From: Anopheles merus
Taxonomy: Eukaryota > Arthropoda > Insecta > Diptera > Culicidae
Direction of reading: 5' to 3'
Assembly: GCF_017562075.2 (NCBI RefSeq)
Contig: NC_054084.1
Span: 45,726,697 to 45,790,696 of the forward strand
Length of the DNA: 64,000 nt
Below, in pieces: positions 49,700 to 60,652 of the stretch (position 1 is the stretch's first letter; each line of letters opens with the position of its first letter). The translations under genes and the position numbers were made by a program. Below the pieces are notes generated by a model. It searched no databases. It worked only from the letters and a program-made list of their open reading frames with translations, and had not been told where the DNA came from.

Positions 49700-52600
49700 A
49701 AGGGTTAACTCCTGCAAAATATTATTGCCGTGTCACATACGGACCTTCCTATTGTTACGTGCTTTTTAATTTCCTCATCGAATATATTATACAAATGTAA
49801 AAATACATCTAATTCACAATTTTTTTTTTTCTATGTTAAAAGAGTTTACGTTTTCTCTGTTTCATGAAGTTTAAAAAATTGAACATCAAAAAGCCTATTA
49901 TTTCGATGAACAGGCCTTTGTGCCTTTCTGTCAAATGATTCAACGTCACAAGTTTGATATTGTAGCACCTCCCATTCTAACGCTTAGCGAACACCCGTTC
50001 CCGATTATTCGTGTTTGCACCGAGCGACGACGGATAAGCGAGATTCCACTGTTATTCTTGCGTTCACATGGCAGCAGGGAGGCGCTGTGTCGTTCGCTCG
50101 CGTGAAGTTTGAACTAAAGTACAGCAAAAAGAGAAAACTTTCCAACTAGTGTGTTCCAGTGCATTCATTGAAGGTGAAAAGTGGTAAAATTTCCGTACCC
50201 CATTAGGCATCAAAAGCGTAGGAAACTTTATTTTTTTCTATATTATGATTGTACGTGGCGTGTGTGTATGTTTGTGTGTGCGTGAGCTAAAATTGTGGTA
50301 CAGTTTTCTTTTTTTTGTGTATGGTGCTGGCATATCGCTTGGAACAATCCAGGGCCAGCGGAACCGCGCGTCTGTGTGTAGTGGAAAGAAGGAGAAACAG
50401 AGGCAACAATTTCAGGGCAACGTATTGAAGGTGTGCTGCTGCATGTTATACGTTACCACCAGCAACGTTGTTTTCTCCAGCAACCACTAGAAGCATTAAG
50501 CAAACAACCATGTCAATCTCAAGATAATGCTTTCCTGAAAAAAAAATATATTTTTGTGCTTGACTGATGCTCCGTAAAGCTGTAATGATGAATGCCGTCC
50601 AGTACAGAAGAAAAGAGAACAAGAATATGTGAAGAAGTATAGAAGAAATGTTGCCACTCATACATTGTAAATTTTTCGAGCAAATGTACATGGGTAAGAA
50701 AGAGAAGCATATACGTTCTTGTGCGCGTGTGTGTGTGCGTTTTAGAAAAAAAGGAAGCAATAGGAAGCTTGTAATAATGGGTAGAACCAGAGTATAAAAA
50801 AATGCTTTATAGAAGTGGTTTCTCCGTGCAATATATTTGAAGCGTTGGTAAGTTTTTTTTTCGATTCCTTCAATGCATTTTTTGTCAAACAATCTACAGC
50901 GACTGATAATGCGGCTTAGTAAAGGCTTAGTCCAGCAGTGCAAGCAATGGCGTGGCCGTTAAATTTATATGCGAATAACAGAAAACTTATATAATAAAAG
51001 TCTGCCGTCTACCGCACTGCAATTGCTATTGTAACAATATTTTCATGATTTTCACCCACATTGCAGTAATGTTGCATTGACATTTTCCAGTATTGAATGT
51101 TCTACTCTTGCTCTGAAGTTCATTTCCGCTTTCTAAAGGTTATTGTTACAATCAATTCATTCTTATTTGCACTATTTTTTGTGCTCGTGTTGTGAGTGTG
51201 TATGTGTGCGTCATTTGTTTCGAAAACTAACTTTAAATTCGGTTTTCTCTTCCCAGGATGACTCGATGACAACGGTTGCTTAGAAACTGGATAGCAAATG
51301 TGGTAGCTAAGGACCTGTATATACAAAGTAGATGTTACAAAATGTTTGAAACAGACTCGGATGCTATTGTTCCTGCTTTTCTATGAGTGCTGCTGTTAGC
51401 CAGCCATTTGCAATCCATTTCCTTCCAATCTCATTACTAATGTTAGTTTTTCTATGTATATGTGTGTTTGTGGTTACAGCAGATGTAATGTGTTCACTGT
51501 GCATAGAAGAATCATCCTAAGCAGTAGTGTGTGAATGTGTGATTGTTTCTTCTGGCTACACTCTACTACGGCTACGTATTAGCGGCAAGGGGCAGAGAGG
51601 AAGCAAGAGAGCTTCTCTTCGCTGCTATACTTGTGGTCGAAAAATACCTCGAACCAGCGAGAGTAAAAAGTGTCGTTTTTTAACCCTGTGGTGAAGAGCA
51701 TAGAAGTGAAATTGCAAAGCCATCACCACCCGCAGGCAGGCAGCCAGCCAGCCAGGATCTTCGAAGCGAGTTCGAGCGAGAAGTAAAGAAAAGGTAATGA
51801 AAAGTGCGCAAATGAAGCGTGTGTGTCATCGACGGGCAGACGAGGGGTTTGTTTTTTAGGGTTTGTCTCTGTACAAAAGTGGTGTTTCGTTTCCTGATTA
51901 TTCCTATCCTGTTGGTGGTGTGCGTTTTTTGAGAAAGAAAAGTCGATAAAAAAGGATAGGAGGAAGCCTTTTTTTCGCGGAAGGAAGTGCCGTGCAAAAA
52001 GGGCGTGTTGCTTATCCTTGGCGTAAGGGACGGGGCAGCTTATTAGCTCGGTGTCCCTCACATCACCTGGCGGCCGCATACAGCGCGAGGATTGGTGTGC
52101 GCTACGTGTGGAGGACGAGGAAGGAAAACGGAGCAAACGAAAGGGCGGACGGGGCCTAAGTTTTGGTGTCGCGGCGTTGTGATCGGTCGCGCGTTCGCTC
52201 TTTCGGTGTCGTTTGATTTGAGGGAAAATGCGAAGAAATTTTCCATCCGCGCTACTGAAGGGCAGCGGCCTTAGCAGGAAGCTCGGTATAATGATGATGT
52301 GCCCGTCGAAAGCATCATGAAAATCGCGTTCGGTCGCAATAAAGAAAGTGTCCAGGCTGTCGTCCGCGTTGTCGTTTGTCGGGTCGCGTGAAACACCCTT
52401 CTGCACGAACGCGCGGAGTGTCGCGCGGAATATAAGTATGCTTCTCTCTGACTCGTCCTCCACCACGGTGAAGTTGCCGGTGAAATTGTGTATCGGCATG
52501 GTAACAACCCACCAACCGTCGATGCGGCCGCCGCCTGCGTTAAAGGAGTGTGCGTCACTGTGTATGCAGCTCTGTGTTTAAGTTGTGTGTGCATGTATTC

Positions 52601-54113
52601 GTGTGAGTGTGTGTGTTTCCAGTGAGGGCATAGGGCGCGCCTGCTGTGTGGCATACTAAGTGCGCGAAATCGATTGAGCTGCATTTTTCATGTATTCACT
52701 TTGTTTTTTTTCTGTAATTTTTTCACTAAAAGGTTTTTGAGGGAGTGCAAAGTGAGTATAGTAGAGAGCGGTGGTGTGTATCCAGTAAGGGAAAAGGTAG
52801 TGCTGGTGCCTGGTGCGTATGCAATGCTCGAAATGCACTGTGTGCATTTTCTGCTCGTCCGCTGCAAAAGCGATGCAAGTATGTTGTGAAAGAGGAGCAG
52901 TAAAGCAGAAAAGGCTAAAGAAAGGCTGGCAACAGGAGCAGAACGAGTGTGTGGAGATCGTGAAGTTTTAGTGCGCATTTCCTCCTACCAACGCGTGCTT
53001 TGCGCGTAGTAAGTTGATCCTATGTGCGTGTGCGCGTGATCTACTTGTTACCATTCGTGGTAATGTGCTTGCTTGTGTGTGCGTGTGAGTGGTCTGCGCG
53101 TCCTAATGCATCGAGCGAGCTGCGAAAAGAATGGTGTGTCCCACGTGTTGTGCTTGGATGTGTAGTGACGCCAGCGGCGAGTTACTGGGGATGAGTTTTA
53201 CTAGCAGTTGCAACAACAGGGAATACATCCTCTGCCTCGCAGGAGAAAGGATGCAGTGGGGACAGCGATGAAAGCAGAATGCGCCCCGCCGCGTACCATG
53301 TGCGCCGGAAAGCCTTGAACAAAAGCAAAAGGATCATCGACAGCATCGTCGGGTACCATCGCCGGGCACCGTTCAGATCGTCGGCTAAGAGACGTCGACG
53401 GCGCGAGTGCACTGTTGTAGGTGTATGCTTATTGCAGCACGCATACGCAACACCGTCTTTCAAAGGCCACCACTAAATTTCTAATTGTTGAAAAACTTCA
53501 GTCTGTTGCAGAAGAGAAGAGCACGAGTAAAGGATTAAGCTCACATTCCGTTCTGATTGCTAAGTGCGCGACGACGACGACACGAGCTTTTTGTGCGTGT
53601 GGTGTGTTTGATGTGTGTGTGTGTGTTACATGGCTGAAGAGCGGTTTTTATTGAATTGAGATAGCTAAACCGCGCGCAACCAAGAACGCGAAATTCCTTC
53701 TCCCAGATACCTCCAATCTCCGTACCCCCCATATGAAGCTATCGCAAGCAGCTTACGATCCTAAACAACCAAGCAATAATTTCACTCTTCGTGATATCGC
53801 CATAGTAACATCTCTCGATCTAAGCTAAGATCTTAAAAATCCTCCCATTCATCCATCCCCATCCCCCCACACATTTGGCGGTGGTTTGCACTTGGAGAAG
53901 GAAACATAATCTTCCTTTGTGTGTGCGTTCAGATTTGTTCAGTGTAACGCGATAACGATCACAGAAAGGGCACGCTCGCACAAAGAGAAAGAGGAGTCAT
54001 TAGTGTGTGTGCGCGCATTTGTATGTGTGCGTGTGTCCCTGTCTGCTTCCTTCCGCGTTGATCTTACTCGTTGAAGCCAAGATCCGCCTCCATGAAGCAT
54101 CAGAGGCTAGAAA
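49700..54113 (+). other. Nup42 3' flank and leader region of spen
   Basis: No gene with a known domain. The first part holds the Nup42 3' UTR; no exact AATAAA was found close by. From about 50.0 kb the sequence is G/T-rich, with many GTGTGTG tracts and A-rich stretches typical of long insect 5' leaders. An initiator-like TTCCAGTGCATT lies near 50,155. A pyrimidine-rich acceptor, TTTGTGTGTGCGTTCAG, ends at 53,932, just before TTTGTTCAGTGTAACG, which is either the start of the last spen leader exon or an initiator. On the opposite strand a 258-codon frame covers 51,723-52,499; see findings. Confidence 0.45.
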
Positions 54114-54193
54114 ATGGTACGCGAGACTCGACATCTTTGGGTTGGAAATTTGCCCGAAACGGTACGAGAGGACAAGCTAAGGGATCATTTTAA
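54092..54193 (+). other. Upstream ORF overlapping the spen start codon
   Basis: ATG at 54,092 opens a 33-codon frame, shifted relative to spen, that stops at TAA 54,191-54,193. It passes through the spen start (54,114) and ends 3 bp before the splice donor. The context of its ATG (C at -3, A at +4) is weak, and that of the spen ATG (A at -3, G at +4) is strong, so leaky scanning could let spen be made. It would act as a brake on translation if the leader includes this position. Confidence 0.4.
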
Positions 54194-54196
54194 AAG
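54114..54196 (+). CDS. spen: split ends (spen), first coding exon only
   Basis: ATG 54,114 begins MVRETRHLWVGNLPETVRED and continues KLRDHFKR to the donor GTAAGC at 54,197 (phase 2). This is nearly identical to the first residues of Spen proteins in fly and human (MVRETRHLWVGNLPEN followed by REHFKR or EHFKR). It is the start of the first RNA recognition motif, with the RNP2 strand LWVGNL at residues 8-13. Spen proteins are giant nuclear repressors with RRMs at the N-terminus and a SPOC domain at the C-terminus that recruits corepressors. They act in Wnt, Notch and EGFR signalling and, in mammals, X inactivation. Only 27 complete codons are present; the next exon lies beyond the window, so this intron exceeds 9.8 kb. 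An upstream ORF overlaps the start. Confidence 0.95.
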
Positions 54197-56105
54197 GTAA
54201 GCATTTTGTTCATGGTGTACCTAATACTTAATGTTAAGGTCATTTATCATTTCCCTGCAATAAATGTGTCATTTCTCCTAGCTCGCTAGCTCAGCTTATG
54301 TAAGAATTAACTTCCTTCTTATTTGCCTAGGTACCTAGGCAGACGCTCAGAATAAAGTTGTGTATGGGTTTTCGAAAAGGCAATTGTGCAGCTGCCGTCC
54401 ATCCTGCCAGACATGTTTTAGTCACAGGAAGGATGTATGGGATGTACTTATCTCACCCGTTATCCTACCCACCGATGGTACTCTGAGTATAGAAACATAT
54501 TGAAGGATAGTCAAATTATGGACTATGGTTGCCCTTATGAATTTGAGCAATTCAAGAAGCACACATAATGTACCAGAAAGGGTGAAGTAAGCGAAGAGAA
54601 ACTACAAGAGCACTTACGAGATTGATGGTCTGACGTGTACAGTGACACACTGGTATATTGGTTCAGAGGCCAGAATCGCGTTAAATAATGTAACATTGCA
54701 AATGGAACAACTTATTAAAACATATACCGTCGAACTCATGGTGGCCTCCCCGTATTTTATTATATCTTAGCACATTATTTGCTCCTAGTATTAAGAATTG
54801 TTTGTGTATCGTCAGTACCAATTCATCGCATTTTACTGGCATTCTATATGTCCCCACCATGGTTGGGATTGCAGTAAAAGGGCACACACAGGCACAATAA
54901 TGTCGTGTAAAACGAATGATGCCAATAAATGCACTCCGACTGAGAGCAAATGATATGCCGGGCATAGGCAGCGAGCACATAATGACAGAGAAGAGATATG
55001 CCAGTTTCTCCAGGATGCAATTCATCTGTAAAATCCATCCCAATAAAGAAGAACGTCGAGCATACATCAATAAACATAAAATCCCCAATGCATTTGTTCC
55101 CGCCATATTATTGCCCTTGACTGTGCTGCTGTTGCTGCTGTGGCTGATTGCTAAGGATGGAAGCATTCTTCTCGTTGGAGAAAATTGCACTGGATAATAC
55201 ACTCGTAGGTTTGCACATTTCCACTCCTCCCCACACACTAACACGGACGGAACAGTAGAAGCCATATCTGTTCCGATGATCAATAAAATATTCGATTTAT
55301 TGCATCATTTATCATCCCCAATCGTGTTCTATTCGTGGACGACGTTTATCGCACACTATTCATGTAAAATTTTGTTCGATAAAAGTAATTTGCGTAAGAA
55401 AAGCTTGTCCACTGTTTCTGCTCTGTGTTAAACAAGACCACATTTAAAAAACCAAACCTGCCAAATATGACACATCGATTAGAGAACGCCATTTATGTTT
55501 ATCGTACCGTTTTTTGCGATTCAAGAGGCTTTTCACAATTTCACAATGTGTGGAAATGAAATCTTCTCCAGGGAGATTCTTTCCTCGACCAATGGCATAC
55601 GAATGTTGTAGCGTATGAATACTATGAAAAAGAGAGCATTAAAATGGCGAATTATGCTTGATTCGCGTAGCATGATTGAAATTTTCAAAGTGTGTGGAAT
55701 TATGCTAAATTCATTATTTTAATACAATTATTGAAGTGTCCAGAAACACAATTTTTGGACTACGAATGAAATTATTTTCATTAAGCCATTCGAACTCCAC
55801 CCAACCAGAGGTCAGTTTAAACACGTAGTAACTTGTCAATATTTCTTTCAAAGAAACTTCTCCAAACAGCATAAACGTATCCCTCCTGGCTCTAGAGCCG
55901 GGGAATGGCTGCCAACTTTTGTAGTACTGTAACTATCCTTGTGTTTTGGTTTTGTAGCTCCTGACCGTGTGATATAGGGTGCGTTCTTGCCAAAGCATTG
56001 TGCGAAAGAATATTGAAATTATACAATTTTACTAATTTTGGAGCTGAAAATCGATAAATAATTGAATGAAGGGAGAAGAGGAAAAAAGCACACACGTAAT
56101 AGCCA

Positions 56106-56133
56106 TGGACCGATGTTTTCCGTAGGGTTAGTA
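56106..56133 (+). promoter_or_regulatory. 28-bp repeated element, copy A
   Basis: It begins TGGACCGATG and ends GTAGGGTTAGTA. It matches copy B at 60,625-60,652 at 27 of 28 positions (T here, A there at position 17 of the element). Extending past the right end, GTTAGTACATTT fits 11 of 12 positions of the fly core-promoter motif 6 (KTYRGTATWTTT). A CT-rich stretch follows (about 56,150-56,175). A reporter or promoter role is inference. Confidence 0.5.
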
Positions 56134-56688
56134 CATTTTATTTGTATCTCACTATCTCTCGACTCTCGTCCGTTCGGGGTGACTGCTCTCCTGCTTTCCC
56201 GCACGCTCTTTGTACATCTCACTCTTTCACGCGCGCGCACAATCTCACGCGGCAGAGCCAAGTCATCGCCTCGCTTTGGATCGTTTGGCACACAGCGCGC
56301 TGCACAACCACCACCACCACCACCGGCCGTATCAAGCTGCTGGGTGTTGGTGTGCGTGAAAGCAGCGTTTTGAAAATTGTACTACAGGGGGGGAACCTTT
56401 TCGAAATGCACGCGCCGAAGCGAGATGGGGCTCTTTGGCTGTGTGCCAGAATGAAAGCAAGATAGATGAGACCACTCTGCTGTACACACACGCACACATT
56501 CGCACAGCTGTATTATTACACATGGGTTCACACAGAGAGGCGTACGGACGACACCATCCAAGCCTGTTTTTTGTTCGTCTTCATTCTGCGTCACTGGTTG
56601 TATTCTTCGCCGTGCTATTCCGTTCATGTAGGGCTTCGAGTGTTTTTCCACAGATGCCCTACCCCCCTTGATGTACAGTTGTGTGTTG

Positions 56689-56698
<10 letters not shown>

Positions 56699-56723
<25 letters not shown>
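56699..56723. repeat. (GA)n microsatellite
   Basis: About twelve GA units directly after a short GT run, in a spen intron island 0.6 kb downstream of the 28-bp element. Confidence 0.93.
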
Positions 56724-59329
56724 GGCTTACACGTTCGCTTAGGCAGAGCGAGAGCGCCCAGATAAGATAGCAGCAGAAGAAGCAAAAGACTAGCCAGCCA
56801 GCCAGCAGCAGTAAACGATGAGAAGCGCCTCAAAAGCAGTGGCTGTGGCTGGAATCAGGAATGAAACGAAAAGCCTGGAATAAAAACAGGGAACGTCGAC
56901 AAGGGCTTTTGTGACATGAAATAATCGAACAGCTAGGCCAGCACGGCACGGAAAATGGGGGAAAATAATGGGAACAAAAAGAGTCCCCGGAATGCCTAGA
57001 GCAGCGCTTTGCGCGGAACTGTTTCGTGTCGCGTACTCTGCATGAGCAGCACAAACGACGATGTTGCCTGTGCGAGAGTAGCGAGTATTAACAATGGGAA
57101 AGCGCCATTGCAGAATTTTTCCAATTCGTGTGGGGTTTTGAAATGTTCGTTTCCTTCTTTCAGGTGGATTTAGGGTCTTGTTGGGTCTCTTTCTATCAAA
57201 CGGGAGGGAAATCAAAACCGTGCACTAGTTCCACAATACGTCCGCCGACCGACTAGCCTGATGGGAATGTTTGCAACGAGAGTAGTTTGTTGTGTGAAGA
57301 ATAATGAACCATTTCGCCTATCCATTGTTCCTTGTGCTGGGAACGTATACTATCCGAATGTTTTATGGAGGATTAAAAAAAAGAGTAGCTAAACAACAAC
57401 GAACAGAAGTGGCTGTTTTTTAAAGCTTAAGATCATTATTTTTTATTTATCAAAACTTGATCTGTTCTGTAATCGGTACAGCTAAATTTCATATGTTCTT
57501 TTTACTGAGTTTACTGAATAGTAATTCCACTCAAAAGTCACACAAAATGCCCCTTTGCTACTCGTACCAAAGCCCTGTGTCGTTCCCAAAAGGCACCAGC
57601 ATTGACAGTACACAGCAGGAAACACTGTGTGCTCGATTGTTAAAGCGGGACAGAATAATCTACGTAAAAAGCTTCCCCTCTCTTTTACTCTTACTCAGGG
57701 TTGAGAACATTTTGCGCGATACATTCTCGCATTCTGAAGGGTTTCTTCTACATTATTATGACGATACGCCCTTTCTCTCTCCCTCTCTCTTTCATGCTTT
57801 CTGTCTTTTTATGAGGAGCTTCTTTTCATTCCTGCCGTTATTATTCATCCGGTCCGGTAGTTTTCGCATTTCTTATGCTGGGTTTTGGTTTACGTCCCCA
57901 TGCAGATACACAAACACATATACACGCGCACTACGTCCCCTAGGGTAGTGCTGCGGACATAAACGCGCGTCTCGCTGAACTTCTCTTCTTACCCGGCAGA
58001 AAACGTAATCCCCAGGTTCCTTCTAGCGACTCATTCTAGCAAACGGGCGCGTTGTCGTCGTACTATCTCATTCCCACTCACGCTGTGCACCTGTTAATGC
58101 GAGTATTGCTCGTTTTGGCTTCCCGTTTTGGTAAGGACCGAACAGAACGAGACTGGCCCTTCTTTGCCTCGATGGAGCAATAATTTGGAAGAGTCACACC
58201 GAGAAAACAGCCGTCTTGTCGTGGATAGTGCCTCAGTGTCTGCACATGATTGAATGTACGCTGAAAATGGGAAGCTAATGCTTAGAAGTTTACAAACTAG
58301 TAACGAAATATTGTTGTTTAGAGGAAAAAAAATATAGGAAAAGGTAACTTTTTTGAGTATGACCTCAATGCTAGTTATGGTCGTAGTTAATATTTCACCA
58401 ATTACACGACATAAGTTGATTCAACTGGTCTACTACGTCTGTATACTGTTCTAACACGTTTTATGATACTGATGAGACTATTTAAAAGATGATATGCGCG
58501 CTTTGTTCTACAAAAATAGACTGGCCTAGTACTGAGAGAACCTGTGAAACCAGTAAAAGTTACTAAAAAAGCAAACATTGCAGTTGTGAAACATCCAATA
58601 AAGAAGACTTCCAAGCTGGAGAATATGCGCACATGCATAAGGGCATGGGAATAAAACACGTGAGGAGAAGAAACCAGTCAAGAACAATAAGAGCTAGTAA
58701 CAGAAATGTATGACGTTCGCATATCAATTACATTTGTGGGCCTGTGGACCGCTTCTGAAAGTTTATTTTTCCTATGATGTGGTTATAATACTTAAATACA
58801 ATTTGGAGTACATTTTCAGGAAAGAAAACAACGTTTTTGCTTTATTCATGATCGGCATATTCTCAGAAACTTCTTATAGTGCGACGTTGAGCTTAGACAT
58901 GGGCGTTCAATGCAGTGTGTCCTCTCTGGCTGCTTTGTTTTATTTGGGCTTGGTTGGACGTTCCATTGAGCGGTTAGTATGACCGGGCAGAGAGTACTTT
59001 GGGAATATATCAAATATCTCCTGTGCTTGAGAAAGGATCGATCGTCACCACCACCACCACCACTGTACCAGGAGGTAATAAGATATGACACGCAGACTCG
59101 TTTGTTGTTTATGAAGTCGCAGTTCCAAAAAGCAAAGAAACGACCCTTCGAACGCGAACCTCAGCACCACCAGCGTGGTGCTCTGCCTGTGAAAGCGGAC
59201 ACACTCGTGGAGCTTGTCGAATGGTTTCCATACAAAAGTCCAATACTTGATTTCTTTACATACCACCTCCTGCTGGAGATTGTTTCTTATTTTTGTTTCT
59301 CACAATGGCAATGGAAACTTTGTACATTG

Positions 59330-59352
59330 GTGTGTGTGTGTGTGTGTGTGTG
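59330..59352. repeat. (GT)n microsatellite
   Basis: Eleven GT units in the spen intron. Confidence 0.93.
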
Positions 59353-60440
59353 AAGATGAAGACTCAAAAACGTATTGTAGAGTGTTGTTTTTTTTTCTTA
59401 ATTTTGTCCTCGATTGAGTTGTTTTTGTGTTTTACGCTGTTTGGTTGGATGCTGGTTATGGGTAGAAATCCGGTTGTAGCGATATGGTTCAACAGACCTG
59501 AGGAAAGTTGAAAAAGGAAGAAGATGATGAACACAGAACACCAACCCCTTCCTTCAAGCGGTTCGGTTCAGTGTGGTACTGCCAGGGGTATGTTGTTTTT
59601 GTACAAGTCTTCCCCAGCAGAGCGCCGAATATGGCGGATTTTTTTTCTGTTTGCGGTAGAGTAAATGCGATGGACTGATGATTTGTGTCAGTCAAAGTAA
59701 ATAGAATGGAAGAGAGAAAATGTAATCTTCACCGCTACCGCACCAGCAGATTGTGTGTGTATGTGCGTTTGTACGTATACCTTCCCGGATGCGCTTCGTC
59801 ATGCGTTTTGCCTGCTAGAGCGCTCGCACCACATCACTCCGTCTGTTGGCAGCACCACACACATACGGCGTATAATGCCGTTGTGCCATCCGTCCCTTTT
59901 TCGCTACCATCATGGCTCTGTTGCGGGGATTTTTCTCTTACTTAGAAAAGACGATTTGCCTCGCGCACAGTATATGTGTGTGTATGTATGTGCGCTCGAA
60001 GTTGTAATGCATTACAGCTCCAAAGCCCCCCCAATCATCGGAGCGAGAAAACCCATTCCGTTTCGAAGGACCAAATTCAACCCACGGTGTAAGTCCCGGC
60101 CGTCGGAGAAGCCAACGGCAGCCAACACTATCTGCGTCATAATGTGAGGCAAAGCACTTTTGCTGGGTCGTGGACGACGACGACGGTGTTGCCGGCTGAT
60201 GGAAGGATGATGGCGATGTTGATCGAGAAGCAAACGGGAGCGAGTGAGAGCGAACTATGTGCTCGGTCGGCTCTTTCCTTCCTGTGGCGCTACTTTTTCG
60301 CGCTATGCAGTGTGCTGAAGCGTCAAAACAATGTGCATTTGAGAGGGGGAAATGAAGGAGAGAGCGAGTAGGCCAAACATCGGTCGGTTTCTTTTTGACG
60401 TGCAGTGAGGCACGCAGTCGGTTTGGGTTTGGTTTCACAA

Positions 60441-60475
60441 GAGAGAGAGAGAGAGAAAGAGAGAAAGAAAGAGGG
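60441..60475. repeat. GA-rich tract, imperfect
   Basis: GAGA run interrupted by AAAG steps, 150 bp upstream of copy B of the 28-bp element. GAGA tracts are common at paused insect promoters and Polycomb response elements; whether this one works that way is unknown. Confidence 0.85.
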
Positions 60476-60624
60476 GGATAGGAAAGGAGTTTGGCTTGTG
60501 CAAAGTGTGTGCCTTGTGTTTTTGGCCCGTTTCCCTTTGCCAAGAGCGAGAGCGAGATAGCGGCAAGAGAGTAGCGCACGATCGGCAAAATGGGGTAGGA
60601 TGGAATGGGAAAAAACGCTGTACG

Positions 60625-60652
60625 TGGACCGATGTTTACCGTAGGGTTAGTA
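60625..60652 (+). promoter_or_regulatory. 28-bp repeated element, copy B
   Basis: Same element as at 56,106-56,133, same orientation, 4,519 bp downstream. The right end GTTAGTATATTG fits 11 of 12 positions of fly core-promoter motif 6. Flanks are otherwise different from copy A, so the match is not part of a longer duplication. An 11-base piece in inverse orientation (AAACATCGGTC) lies 240 bp upstream at 60,375. Confidence 0.5.

Noticed and set aside
57121..57175. TTCCTTCTTTCAG/GTGGATTT as a recursive splice site in the spen intron
   Set aside because: The acceptor half is good but GTGGAT is a poor donor, so it does not meet the AG/GTAAGT pattern.
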